The notes under the pieces are model-generated. The model was not told where the DNA came from and searched no databases. It was given only the letters and a program-made list of their open reading frames with translations. The translations under genes and the position numbers were made by a program. DNA of 64,000 bases from Paucidesulfovibrio longus DSM 6739 (GTDB taxonomy: Bacteria > Desulfobacterota > Desulfovibrionia > Desulfovibrionales > Desulfovibrionaceae): the NCBI RefSeq assembly GCF_000420485.1, contig NZ_ATVA01000019.1, forward strand, positions 106,074 through 170,073. Reading direction: 5' to 3'. Positions 44,807-54,030 of the stretch are shown here, piece by piece (positions within the stretch are counted from its first letter, which is position 1; each line of letters begins with the position of its first letter).

Positions 44807-45160
44807 GATCGGCTCCTCCTTGCTCTTGTTTATCGATCCGACTTACATGTATCAGGATTTGTCATAAGATATATATAATACATGAATAATGAGCTTTGTC
44901 CAAAAAATTTTGATTTTAGAACAATGACGCGAAGGCAATGCAGAGTTAAATGAACATATGCCATTAAAAGCAAGCTGTTTCCGGTTGTTCAACTATGAGC
45001 GTCGGCGCGAGCCGCTTCCAAAACAATCTCCGTCCTGACAGCGACTCTTGAGAATGTGCCTTGATTGCTTGGCGGGCGATATTCCAAGGGGGGATGATGA
45101 ACGCCTGCTCTCGGCATGAGAGGACAGAACGCAGGACAGGGGCTGGACCATTTCGTCTGC

Positions 45161-45209
45161 CCAAAAAACAAAGCTCCCGCGAACCGCAAAAAGCGGCGCG
45201 CAGGAGCTT
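45161..45209 (-). terminator. terminator of the displaced tRNA-Leu 3' end
   Basis: On the - strand, an imperfect GC-rich hairpin (arms CTCCTGCGCGCCGC and GCGGTTCGCGGGAG) with T5 loop is followed by TTTGTTTTTT. It sits directly downstream of the tRNA-like 3' end and is carried in the repeat at 43.9 kb as well. Confidence 0.75.
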
Positions 45210-45219
45210 GTGTTCATTC

Positions 45220-45277
45220 TGGTACCGGGAGCGAGACTCGAACTCGCAAGGGCGTGAACCCGGCGGATTTTGAGTCC
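45220..45277 (-). repeat. displaced tRNA-Leu(CAA) 3' half (attachment site)
   Basis: Read on the - strand: GGACTCAAAATCC (anticodon loop CTCAAAA, anticodon CAA), a long variable arm, T-arm GCGAG-TTCGAGT-CTCGC, acceptor strand TCCCGGT, A, and encoded CCA at 45220-45222. The 5' half of a tRNA is absent upstream, so this is a fragment. Its place 170 bp from an integrase gene indicates an island attachment site with crossover near the anticodon loop. Confidence 0.82.
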
Positions 45278-45450
45278 TTTTATTTCAAACTTCACAGGAA
45301 GTCACTGACCTTCACTCGAGTTATGAAATTTCTTTGATTTTAGTTAATTAACATGCTACACAGGTGTCACGTGACATCCTCGGAATCCACCCTATGTCAC
45401 GGCAAAAAGTTGGACAGAGGTTGGACAGTTTTCACTGAGAGGAGCATGTC
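45278..45450. promoter_or_regulatory. integrase control region with palindrome and direct repeats
   Basis: AT-rich start (TTAGTTAATTAA), then a perfect 12-bp palindrome TGTCACGTGACA at 45365-45376, a further TGTCAC half-site at 45395-45400, and two GTTGGACAG direct repeats (45409-45417, 45420-45428) 11 bases apart. These are candidate integrase arm, excisionase or repressor sites. The stretch from 44807 to here has no gene. Confidence 0.55.
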
Positions 45451-46650
45451 ATGCCCAAGTGGATCAAAACCCAATTCCCCGGCGTGAGGTTTCGCGAACA
45501 CCCAACGCGCAAGCACGGACGCCAGCCCGACCGCTATTACGTCATCACGTACAAAATCGACGGGAAGACCAAGGACGAGGCCATCGGCTGGGCCAGCGAG
45601 GGAGTGAAGCCTTCGGACTGCCACACCATCTATTGCGAGTTGAAGGACAACCGCCGCAAGGGAGAAGGTCCGCGCACCCTTGCCGAAAAACGCGGCCTGG
45701 ACCTTCGCCACCGGGAGGCGGAAAAGAAACGCTCCGTGACCCTGGGCGAATACTGGACCTCGACGTATTTCCCCTTCGCCAAACAGCGCAAGGGAGAGCG
45801 CTCCTGGAATCGGGAGGAGAGCCTGTACCGCATGTGGATCGCCCCCTCGCTTGAGGCCGTTCCTCTCCGAGAAATCGACTTGCAGCAATGGGACGATTTC
45901 GTGCGAATCCTCGACGACGCTGACTTGTCCCAGCGCAGCAAGGAGTATGCGACCGGAACCCTTCGGCGTATCCTCAAGCACGCCTACGAGAGGCGGATCA
46001 TCAGCCAGCCCCCACCTTCGGGCAAACGCATCGGCGTCACGGCCCCTCGCGACAATCGCCGACTCCGCGTCATCCGGTCCGACGAGATGCGGAGCATCTT
46101 CGAAGAGCTTGCGGCCCATGATCCAAACGCCCACAAGCTGACCCTGTTCGCATGGCTCACCGGATGCCGCCTCGGCGAAGCGGGCAAGCTGCAATGGAAG
46201 GACGTAGACCTCGCATCCAGGCACTTGACATTCCGTGACACCAAGAACAAGGACTCCCGAACCATAGGGCTCGAAGGCGAACTGCTCGAACTTCTTTCAG
46301 GCATCACCGAGCAGAAGCCCACGAACCATGTTTTCGCTTCGGCCCAAGGCATCCCCTACACGGAGACGCCTTCCGCATTTCGAACCACGGTGGAGCGCCT
46401 GGGGCTGAATGAAGGCCGCACCAAGAAGGACCGTCTGGTATTCCATTCGATCCGTCACACAGTGGCGACCGAACTCGCCAAGAGCCTGAACCCTCGCGAC
46501 CTCATGGAGGTCATGGGCTGGCGCACGGTCGAAGTCGCCATGCGCTACGTCCACGGAAACGAGTCCGCCAAGCGAAACGCCCTTGCCAGCCTCGGAAATG
46601 TTCTGGGCGGCTCCAAGGGCAAGATCGTCCCGTTCAAAAGCGTGGGCTGA
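45451..46650 (+). CDS. tyrosine-type site-specific integrase
   Basis: 399 residues; GAGAGGAG precedes the ATG. An N-terminal arm-binding part, a SAM-like core-binding region (about 90-185) and a catalytic domain with TGCRLGEAGKLQW (Arg near 240), HSIRHTVATEL (HxxR near 332-335) and YVHGNESAKR (nucleophile Tyr near 366). It lies next to a displaced tRNA-Leu 3' end, so it is the presumed integrase of the island extending to the right. Confidence 0.93.
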   Translation: MPKWIKTQFPGVRFREHPTRKHGRQPDRYYVITYKIDGKTKDEAIGWASEGVKPSDCHTIYCELKDNRRKGEGPRTLAEKRGLDLRHREAEKKRSVTLGEYWTSTYFPFAKQRKGERSWNREESLYRMWIAPSLEAVPLREIDLQQWDDFVRILDDADLSQRSKEYATGTLRRILKHAYERRIISQPPPSGKRIGVTAPRDNRRLRVIRSDEMRSIFEELAAHDPNAHKLTLFAWLTGCRLGEAGKLQWKDVDLASRHLTFRDTKNKDSRTIGLEGELLELLSGITEQKPTNHVFASAQGIPYTETPSAFRTTVERLGLNEGRTKKDRLVFHSIRHTVATELAKSLNPRDLMEVMGWRTVEVAMRYVHGNESAKRNALASLGNVLGGSKGKIVPFKSVG

Positions 46651-47281
46651 TCTTTTTCGGCCCAAGCTTCACCAGCCGTCACTGGTGGATTCGTCTACTC
46701 TATCCCCATCTGCTATTCATGCTGACAACAGTCAGCCCTCCCCGGAGAGCGCGGGGAGGGCTGGTGATCGTTGTCCCATGAAAACAAGGAGGCAGCAGAG
46801 CTGGCAGCGGCGCTCAGAAATGGACATCAACAGGGAGGTGTAACACCGATGGCGTCAGAGGCTCTTTCGAGAAACTAAACCAAGGGGGATTCGACGAGCA
46901 TTTGACCATAATTTGCGTTGAGGCGGATATCGTCGCTGCCTCCAGGGCAGAGAGGATATTCTGTTGCTTTCGCATTCGCGGAGCGACAGGTTTTGTTGCG
47001 TCCAAAACTCGGCCAGCGGCATGTAAAATTGAATTTTCTGGGCTGTTTCTTCAACTGAATCAATTGAAAAAACAGGCTGCTCAGAGTATATTTCAAAGCC
47101 ACAGGTCTCCACTTCATCCGAAGGGTGATAAGTTGCGCCACGGAGGGGAAAGCCAGAGCGATTGGACGGCTGCGAACGGACAATCTACCGAAAGGCACAA
47201 AACGGGCGTACGATCAAGATCCGAGTCGAGGCGATCCTACCGCTTCGACCTTGGCAACCAGCCATTTTACAAGGAGCCTCC
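46651..47281. other. gene-poor stretch, 631 bp
   Basis: After the integrase hairpin the sequence is AT-richer than most of the window. Several short open frames exist on both strands but none has conserved motifs or a good ribosome site. The last 15 bases carry the AAGGAG site of the patatin gene. Confidence 0.45.
46734..46762 (+). terminator. GC-rich hairpin after the integrase gene
   Basis: AGCCCTCCCC (46734-46743) pairs perfectly with GGGGAGGGCT (46753-46762). No good U-run follows, so its strength as a terminator is uncertain. Confidence 0.5.
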
Positions 47282-48277
47282 TTGTCCCCCAAGACACATT
47301 CGTCCCTTTCTCACGTCACATCCCGGGTTGGATTAGCTTTGGGCAGTGGCTCGGCCCGCGGGCTAGCACATATCGGCGTGATAAGGGCCCTTCAAGAAGT
47401 CGGAATCCAGATTGATTTCATTGCAGGGACCAGCATTGGCGCACTGATCGGGGCTGTCCATGCATCCGGCAAGCTGGACGATCTCGAAAAGGATTACTTG
47501 AATTTTGACTGGAAACGCATCGCCACATTTTTCGATGTGGTATTTCCAAAATCCGGCCTGATTGATGGGACAAAAGTAGAAGCCATGGTGCGAGCCCACG
47601 TTCATGGGGATCTCATCGAAAAGCTCCCCATTCCTTTTTGCGCAGTGGCTACCGACATCCAGACAGGTGCGGAGGTCGATATCAGTGCGGGGGACATCAC
47701 AAAGGCCGTCCGAGCAAGCATAGCCGTCCCCGGCATATTCACACCTCAGCGTCACGCTGGCCGCATACTTGTGGATGGCGGCCTGTGCAATCCCGTCCCT
47801 GTGAGTGCCGCTCGGATGTTGGGTGCGGATATAGTAATCGCTGTGGACTTGAACCACGACATCGTTTCCGGGAAAAACGCGCCTCCTCCTCAGACACCAT
47901 GCGAAACAAAGAGCCGCTCGAGTAAGGCTGCTCCGGATCGACCTTCAGGGAAAACGAAACGCTACCAGCAGTCAATACAAGACGTATCAGCTTGGCTGAT
48001 GGCCAGAAAGGCACCTGGAGCTGACCAAATAGCCCGCTGGGCATCTCCTAAGGACCCACTCCCAAACATTTTTGAAGTACTGCTTGCCTCAATCAATATT
48101 ATGGAAACGCAAGTCACCCGTTCACGACTGGCTACAGACCGACCAGACATCCTTATCCAACCGCCTCTGGGACATTACCGATTTCTGGACTTCGACAAGG
48201 CCAAAGACATCATTGACATAGGACATGCCACAACCCGAAAAGCTTTGGCTCGCTCGAAACTCCTCTTCGAATCCTGA
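47282..48277 (+). CDS. patatin-like phospholipase (RssA/NTE type)
   Basis: Start set at TTG 47282: AAGGAG lies five bases upstream and the protein then reaches the oxyanion motif GSGSARGLAHIG at the usual distance. The nucleophile elbow GTSIG and the dyad VDGGLCNPVP are intact, so the Ser-Asp dyad is complete. 331 residues; the C-terminal 100 are charged and unlike most family members. Predicted cytoplasmic or peripheral lipid acyl hydrolase. Island cargo upstream of an efflux operon. Confidence 0.87.
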   Translation: MSPKTHSSLSHVTSRVGLALGSGSARGLAHIGVIRALQEVGIQIDFIAGTSIGALIGAVHASGKLDDLEKDYLNFDWKRIATFFDVVFPKSGLIDGTKVEAMVRAHVHGDLIEKLPIPFCAVATDIQTGAEVDISAGDITKAVRASIAVPGIFTPQRHAGRILVDGGLCNPVPVSAARMLGADIVIAVDLNHDIVSGKNAPPPQTPCETKSRSSKAAPDRPSGKTKRYQQSIQDVSAWLMARKAPGADQIARWASPKDPLPNIFEVLLASINIMETQVTRSRLATDRPDILIQPPLGHYRFLDFDKAKDIIDIGHATTRKALARSKLLFES

Positions 48278-48391
48278 ATCGACTCGCCTCTTCTTAGTGA
48301 TTCCAGCTTGCTCGCACATCAGGGCATCAGGCTATCCGCCTCGATCAACTGCAACATAAGCGCATAACGCTGCTCGTCTCCAAACTCCCTC

Positions 48392-48434
48392 TTGACAAGA
48401 GACGTTCGCGACAATAATTTTAACGAACGTTCAA
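48392..48434 (+). promoter_or_regulatory. promoter and probable TetR operator of the efflux operon
   Basis: TTGACA at 48392-48397 with AATAAT (48413-48418, 15-base spacer) or TAATTT (48415-48420, 17-base spacer) as -10. ACGTTCG (48402-48408) and CGAACGT (48424-48430) form an inverted repeat spanning the -10, and GAACGTTC at 48425-48432 is itself a palindrome. This suits repression by the downstream TetR protein. Confidence 0.65.
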
Positions 48435-48454
48435 TCAACATGAAGGAATTTTCG

Positions 48455-49072
48455 ATGGGCACTTCAAACACCCGTGAATTTATTCTTGAAAGCGCTTCAC
48501 GTCTGTTCGCGACCGCAGGGTATTCCGCTGTTTCCATGCGGGATGTGGCGAGTGAATCCGGCGTCACACCGGCAAATTTATACCATTACTTTAAAGACAA
48601 AGAAGATCTTGTGCGTGAATCCCTCGCCTTTGTCTTCACCGACAAAACCAATCCCATAGAAGAAATCATGAAGAGTCCCGGTGACCCTGCCAAGCGCATG
48701 GAGCGCTTCCTTCTCTGGTTCTCATGGCTTCTCATGGAAGACGTTATTTTTTCAAAACTGCTTTTCCGAGAGCTTCTGGATGGCGACGGCAGCCGTCTTA
48801 AGTATCTGGCAGAAAACGTATTCCAATCCCCCTTCAGCATTCTTGTCCAACTGATTGACGACTACTTCGAGACCTCTGATCCGGTCTTTGTTGCGGTCTC
48901 CATTGTTGGAGCGTTGTTGGGACACTGCCAGCTGTCCGGGATGGTGAGCTATCTCAAAGAAGGAAAGCCTGAGCGGATCAGCCCTGAAGCAATCACACGC
49001 CAGATCATGATGGAATTGCAGTTCAAGGTGCGCGCAACGAATAAAAGTGTAGGAAGGAGCGAGAATGCCTAG
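48455..49072 (+). CDS. TetR/AcrR family regulator of the efflux operon
   Basis: 205 residues from ATG 48455, which has AAGGAA six bases upstream; ATG 48440 lacks a ribosome site. HTH: FATAGYSAVSMRDVASESGVTPANLYHYFKDKEDLV. It overlaps the membrane-fusion gene by eight bases, and an operator-like palindrome lies in its promoter, so it should repress its own operon and respond to a pump substrate. Confidence 0.9.
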   Translation: MGTSNTREFILESASRLFATAGYSAVSMRDVASESGVTPANLYHYFKDKEDLVRESLAFVFTDKTNPIEEIMKSPGDPAKRMERFLLWFSWLLMEDVIFSKLLFRELLDGDGSRLKYLAENVFQSPFSILVQLIDDYFETSDPVFVAVSIVGALLGHCQLSGMVSYLKEGKPERISPEAITRQIMMELQFKVRATNKSVGRSENA

Positions 49073-50171
49073 CATACGCGCGAAAAAGCCTCTGCTCACA
49101 GGCAGTGTTCTTCTCTTGGCAACCCTTCTAGTCGCAGGTTGCGGTTCTTCGAACAAAAGCGAGGAGACCCTCCCGACACTCGTGCGAGGTGTTCAAACCC
49201 ACGTTGCTTCGGCGCTTACGGTCCCGAGAGGATGCAATCTGCCTGGCACGGTCGTTTCCGATGATCGCATCGAACTTTCTTCCCGAGTTGTCGGGTTTAT
49301 TGAAAGCCTTGAGGTTCGCGAAGGGCAGTCGGTGAAGGAAGGCGACTTGCTCGTCAAAATCGACTCCACGGACATTGAGGAAAACATCCGGCAAAACGCC
49401 GCTTCACTCACTGCGACGGCTCAGGAACTGCAAGATGCAAAGCGCGACGTCGTGCGCTATGAAAAGTTGGTCCAGACCGGCGCTATTGCCCCAGATACCC
49501 TGACCAAGGCGAAAGTAAAACGCGACGTGGCCCAAGCGGCATACGACAAAGCCACAGCAGCCCTTACTTCGGCTCGCTCCGAAAGACTTTATGCGGAAAT
49601 TCGCAGCCCCGTGGATGGCGTCGTCATCAGACGCTACAAGCAACGCGGCGACATGGCGACGGCGGGAGCCGTCATCCTCACCATAGAATCGCGCAGCAAG
49701 CTCCTTTTCCGCGTCTACGCGCCAGAAAGCAAGGTGGCGCAACTGACGCAAGGCATGACGACGGCGATCAGCATTGATGCACTGCCCGGCAGAAGCATCT
49801 CTGGCACAATTGAACGCATAGTTCCGTCGGGTGATACTACTACCCGCCGCTATCAAGTGGACATTGCGCTTCCAACGGACGCCGACCTACTGCCGGGAAT
49901 GTTTGGACGAGCCGAAATCGTCCTCAATCATGAGCAAGTGCTGGCAATCCCGAATTCTGCGCGCGTAATCCGAGGCGGTCTGGAAGGTGTTTTCGTTCTG
50001 GACAATGCCGACATCGCGCATTTCCGCTGGCTTCGTTTCGGACGGGTGCATGACGCATTTATTGAAGTCGGCGCGGGCCTTACTCTAGGCGAAACCATCC
50101 TGCTGAAGGCTGACGGCCGGATTCGGGATGGGGTCCAGATTGTCGCGGCATCGCGGGAGAACGCGCAATGA
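49065..50171 (+). CDS. RND efflux membrane fusion lipoprotein
   Basis: 368 residues; AAGGAG before the ATG. Lipoprotein signal ending LLVAGC (Cys26). Barrel-sandwich/lipoyl halves at SSRVVGFIESLEVREGQSVKEGD and YAEIRSPVDGVVIRRYKQRGD flank a short helical hairpin; the beta-barrel and membrane-proximal parts follow. Typical of HlyD/AcrA-type adaptors. ATGA overlap with the pump gene. No outer-membrane channel gene is adjacent, so a TolC-like partner must be encoded elsewhere. Confidence 0.92.
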   Translation: MPSIRAKKPLLTGSVLLLATLLVAGCGSSNKSEETLPTLVRGVQTHVASALTVPRGCNLPGTVVSDDRIELSSRVVGFIESLEVREGQSVKEGDLLVKIDSTDIEENIRQNAASLTATAQELQDAKRDVVRYEKLVQTGAIAPDTLTKAKVKRDVAQAAYDKATAALTSARSERLYAEIRSPVDGVVIRRYKQRGDMATAGAVILTIESRSKLLFRVYAPESKVAQLTQGMTTAISIDALPGRSISGTIERIVPSGDTTTRRYQVDIALPTDADLLPGMFGRAEIVLNHEQVLAIPNSARVIRGGLEGVFVLDNADIAHFRWLRFGRVHDAFIEVGAGLTLGETILLKADGRIRDGVQIVAASRENAQ

Positions 50172-53100
50172 AACGCGAACGATTGAATCTTGCCGGAGTG
50201 CTGGCGAAAAGCTTCATCACTTCAAAGCTCACGGTCATCATCATCCTGGCGGTGGCTCTGCTGGGTGTTACCGCCCTGCTGCTCACGCCCCGCGAAGAAA
50301 ATCCCCAGATAGTCGTTCCGAGCGCGCAGGTATCCGTCAGGCTACCCGGCGCATCGGCCTCGGAAGTCGAAAACCTGATCATCATCCCCCTCGAAGGCAT
50401 TCTCAGCGAGATGAAGGGGGTCGATCACACTTTTAGCGTCGCAAACAACTCCGTGGGAGTGATCACCGTACAGTTCAAGCCTGGCCAGCCCAAGGAAGAA
50501 TCGCTGGTCAAGCTGTATGACCGGGTGCTTGCAAGCCAAGCCGTGCTTCCGGCTGATGCGAGTACACCGCACGTACGTTCTCTTGATGTAGACGATGTTC
50601 CCATCGTGACCATCACCCTGGCCTCGCGAAGTCTCGACGACTATGCACTCAAGCGTCTGGCCGACCGAATGTCGGAACGGCTGCGCAGCCTGAACGATGT
50701 CTCCGTTGTATCGGTCTACGGTGGACGAACCAGGGAAATCGACATCAAACTTGATCCAGAACGTCTCGAAGCCTTCGGCATCACCCTAAATCAGTTCTAC
50801 GCCGCCCTTAACGCGAGCAACATCTCCATCCCGCTTGAAAAAACCATCCGGGACGGCGAGGCAAAAGGAGTAAAGCTCGAGGAATTCCTTGCTTCCGCCG
50901 ATGAAGTTCGCAGTCAGGTGGTTGGAGTGCATGCGGGAAGGCCAATCTATGTCAGCGACATCGCGCAGGTAACCGATGGCCCAACCGATGAAGTGGAAAC
51001 ATTCAGTCGATTCAGTTTCGGTCCTGCGGATCCCCATTCGCGGTCGTCCCAAGCAGGAGGAATGCCAGCCGTCACCATCGCCGTGGCCAAGAAGAAAGGC
51101 ACCAACGCCGTCGAAGTCGCTCACAGCGTGCTCGACCGGGTGGAACGCATTCGACAGAGCATGCTCCCAAGTGAAGTGGATGTGGTCATTACTCGCAACG
51201 ACGGCAAGAAGGCTGACGACGCCGTCAACGTGTTGGTCGAGCATCTTTTCATTGCCGTGGGCACTGTGGCCTTGATCCTCGTCTTCTCTCTTGGCTGGCG
51301 CGAAGCTGCCATCGTCTGCGTAACGGTGCCGATGACTCTTTGCACCGCCCTTGCAGCAGACCTCGCTGGCGGGGTGACCATCAACCGCATTACCCTTTAC
51401 TCCTTGATCCTGTCTCTTGGCCTTCTGGTGGACGCTTCCATCGTGGTCATCGAGAATATCCATCGACGCTGCTCAGGCATACCTTCCGCCCAGCGGAGCG
51501 GGCACATAATTTCGGCGACGAATGAAATCGGCAACGCAACGAACCTTGCAACGCTTGCCATTGCGCTGGTCTTCGGCTCCATGATCCTGCTTACCGGAAT
51601 GGGAGGGCAGTACTTTTTCCCGGTCACCTACAACCTCCCAATCGTCATGATTGCATCGGTAGTCATTGCCTACATCGTCACGCCATGGGCCGCGAATCGC
51701 TGGCTACATCACGAAAGCAACCATACCTCCTCGGAGAAGACCGGAATCCTTGAGCGCACCTACAATGCATTGTTCCTTCCTCTCCAGCAAAACAGGAAGG
51801 CCAAGCTGGTGCTATTAGGCATAGTCATTGTCGGATTCAGTATGTCCATGCTTCAAGGGACGTGGCAGTTCATACGCCCGTCAGGTTTCGGCGGGCCGAC
51901 ATCGCTGTTCGGAGTGGCTCTTGGCTTTCTGCCCAAGGACAACAAGAACACGTTCAACATAATTGCCGACATGCCGGAAAACACCCCTGTCGAGGACACG
52001 AATAGACTCGTCAGAGACATTGAGGATATCCTCGCAACCTGCCCCAATGTGCTCAACTATCAAAGCTGGCTTGGCAAGGCCGGAGTACCGGACTTCAATT
52101 CCCTGCAACAGGGCACCGCTGATAGAACGGGCGGATATGTTGGTGAAATCAGAGTCAATCTTCTTGACAAGCATTCCCGCAGCATTTCCTCTATCCAAAT
52201 AGTCCAGGAGCTGCGCAAGCAACTCCGGCCAATCCGGCAGCGCTATCCGGGCTGCAAGATACGGCTCGTGGAGGATCCTCCGGGCCCGCCCTTGCGGGCC
52301 ATGGTCCTGGCTGAAGTCTACGGCCCCGATCAGGAGCAGCTCCGTTCCATGGCTGGCAATGTCTATAGCGAGTTTGCCAAGACATACGACATGGTCGACC
52401 TCTCTACCTCCGAACCGGTGGACGTAGCGGAACATCGTATCGTCATCGACAAAGAGAAGGCCGCACTTTCTGGGGTTTCCGTGCAGCGCATAGCTCTGAA
52501 CCTACAGCTGGTGTTCGGAGGCGCGCTGGTCAGCCGCGCCCATCCTGACGACGAAAAAGAACCTGTGGATATTCGTGTCATGGTACCTCGAAGTCATGAA
52601 ATCGACCCGACGCGACTGGACCGGGTATTCATCGACAACGATCAAGGCAACCCCATTCCCCTCTCTGAATTGGTGACGGTAAGACTGGAGGAGATGGATC
52701 GCCCGATTTTCCACAAGGACAACGAACGGGTGAGCTATGTGGGCGGAGAGCTTTCCGGATCGGTACCTCTCAATGCCGTCCTCGATCTCAATCATCGTCT
52801 TAAAGGGATGCCCACTTCAGATGGCGGTCTGTTGCGGACGGGAAACCTTACGGCCTATCCGGAAGCTCCAGACACGATAGACGGATACCAGCTTTTATGG
52901 GACGGCGAGATGCGTCTGACTCTGGACATCTATCGAGACATGACGATCGCCCTCGCTATGGCGCTCACGCTCGTGTTCCTGCTGCTTGTTGCGTACTATA
53001 AATCGTTTCGGGTGCCGATCATCGCCATGTGCGCCATTCCGTTGGGACTTATCGGCCTCTTTCCCGGTCATTGGCTTTTGGGCGCGGACTTCTCGGCAAC

Positions 53101-53434
53101 ATCCATGGTCGGCATTATTGCGCTGTCGGGTGTCGTTATCCGTAACTCGTTGCTCATCATCGATTTCGTCCGCGCAAACCAAGCTCATGGAATGAATTTG
53201 GAGGAAGCCATTCGTAAGGCGGGAGCCGTGCGATTGAGACCCATTATCCTTACGACACTGGCCATTGTCATGGGATCCTTGATCATGATTCCAGACCCCG
53301 TATTCGGAGGGTTGGCCATCACCCTTATTTTTGGTTCCGTAACATCTGCAGCCTTTACCGTCTTCGTTGTGCCGCTATTATACCAGATATACGCAAAAAG
53401 TATTGCGGACAGCAGCGCAACTGAGCACGCATAA
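50168..53434 (+). CDS. RND-family efflux pump, inner-membrane subunit
   Basis: 1088 residues, the full length of HAE1/AcrB-type pumps. Twelve predicted helices with two large periplasmic loops; the family motif GLLVDASIVVIENIHR is present in TM4. It also has FIRPSGFGGPTSLFG and a second-half repeat. Nearest type could be drug or metal efflux; the charged residues do not clearly match CusA. Operon with the TetR and fusion genes on the island. Confidence 0.93.
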   Translation: MKRERLNLAGVLAKSFITSKLTVIIILAVALLGVTALLLTPREENPQIVVPSAQVSVRLPGASASEVENLIIIPLEGILSEMKGVDHTFSVANNSVGVITVQFKPGQPKEESLVKLYDRVLASQAVLPADASTPHVRSLDVDDVPIVTITLASRSLDDYALKRLADRMSERLRSLNDVSVVSVYGGRTREIDIKLDPERLEAFGITLNQFYAALNASNISIPLEKTIRDGEAKGVKLEEFLASADEVRSQVVGVHAGRPIYVSDIAQVTDGPTDEVETFSRFSFGPADPHSRSSQAGGMPAVTIAVAKKKGTNAVEVAHSVLDRVERIRQSMLPSEVDVVITRNDGKKADDAVNVLVEHLFIAVGTVALILVFSLGWREAAIVCVTVPMTLCTALAADLAGGVTINRITLYSLILSLGLLVDASIVVIENIHRRCSGIPSAQRSGHIISATNEIGNATNLATLAIALVFGSMILLTGMGGQYFFPVTYNLPIVMIASVVIAYIVTPWAANRWLHHESNHTSSEKTGILERTYNALFLPLQQNRKAKLVLLGIVIVGFSMSMLQGTWQFIRPSGFGGPTSLFGVALGFLPKDNKNTFNIIADMPENTPVEDTNRLVRDIEDILATCPNVLNYQSWLGKAGVPDFNSLQQGTADRTGGYVGEIRVNLLDKHSRSISSIQIVQELRKQLRPIRQRYPGCKIRLVEDPPGPPLRAMVLAEVYGPDQEQLRSMAGNVYSEFAKTYDMVDLSTSEPVDVAEHRIVIDKEKAALSGVSVQRIALNLQLVFGGALVSRAHPDDEKEPVDIRVMVPRSHEIDPTRLDRVFIDNDQGNPIPLSELVTVRLEEMDRPIFHKDNERVSYVGGELSGSVPLNAVLDLNHRLKGMPTSDGGLLRTGNLTAYPEAPDTIDGYQLLWDGEMRLTLDIYRDMTIALAMALTLVFLLLVAYYKSFRVPIIAMCAIPLGLIGLFPGHWLLGADFSATSMVGIIALSGVVIRNSLLIIDFVRANQAHGMNLEEAIRKAGAVRLRPIILTTLAIVMGSLIMIPDPVFGGLAITLIFGSVTSAAFTVFVVPLLYQIYAKSIADSSATEHA

Positions 53435-53655
53435 CCTGCAACAAAACAACGGCTGAAGTTTCCCGACGGCCTGTCGGAGGGCGTTCAAAGTCGCCCAGAA
53501 GATCCATATTTCCTGACTTCTGGGTGACCGCAAAGTGATACCCAATGGTGTATCTGCAAGCTCCAGCCATAACGCTGAACGAATACTGCGCTGATATTCT
53601 TGCATGATATAAAAATATGATTCACCAGTCACACGATGCACACCGGCCAAGGAAG
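53435..53655. other. convergent intergenic region
   Basis: Between the RND pump (+) and the zinc-ribbon gene (-). Moderately AT-rich, no gene supported; ends at a hairpin. Confidence 0.4.
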
Positions 53656-53681
53656 GAGCCGCCAGCTTTCGCCAGCGGCTC
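53656..53681. terminator. hairpin between convergent genes
   Basis: GAGCCGC (53656-53662) pairs with GCGGCTC (53675-53681); TTTGATT follows on the + strand. It may terminate the efflux operon and stabilise the - strand transcript end. Confidence 0.6.
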
Positions 53682-53686
53682 TTTGA

Positions 53687-54019
53687 TTACCCCTCGAATT
53701 CCCTCCCGCAGGCGATGCAGCGGAAGCGGCAGATGACGTGGCGGTCGATGCTTTCCCCGACACGGTTGCCCACGGCTGCCCCGGCAAGGAAGCCCGCCAG
53801 GGCTCCGGCAAGGCTTCCGGCCAGGACGCCGATCCCGGTTCCCACCACGGGGACCACAGACCCGATGGCCCCACCGACCACGGCCCCGCCCTCAGCCCCC
53901 AGATAGCCTGTTGCGGCTCCGGCCACGCCGCCCACCGCAGTGCCTACCCGCTGGACCACATTGACCAGCACGACATGGTCCGGACTATTGCAGACCGGAC
54001 ATTTCGGATTCTCCTTCAT
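53687..54019 (-). CDS. glycine-zipper protein framed by two CxxC knuckles
   Basis: 110 residues from ATG 54019, with GGGAGG upstream. CPVC at residues 7-10 and CIAC at 101-104 are two zinc-knuckle halves; between them runs a Gly/Ala-rich membrane-type segment (GGVAGAATGYLGAEGGAVVGG, VVGTGIGVLAGSLAGALAG...) typical of glycine-zipper proteins. If the two knuckles form one zinc ribbon, the hydrophobic hairpin is inserted within it. It ends the - strand cassette of AAA+/vWA/nuclease/ERF genes. No function known. Confidence 0.7.
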   Translation of the reverse strand: MKENPKCPVCNSPDHVVLVNVVQRVGTAVGGVAGAATGYLGAEGGAVVGGAIGSVVPVVGTGIGVLAGSLAGALAGFLAGAAVGNRVGESIDRHVICRFRCIACGREFEG

Positions 54020-54030
54020 CTGAGACCTCC

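Noticed and set aside
44993..45295. Two similar - strand frames (43652-43984 and 44993-45295) as a small protein family.
   Set aside because: Their similarity comes from the duplicated tRNA end and terminator sequence, so they are translations of a repeat.
45220..45300. Complete functional tRNA-Leu gene.
   Set aside because: Only the part from the anticodon loop to CCA is present; D-arm and 5' acceptor strand are missing upstream.
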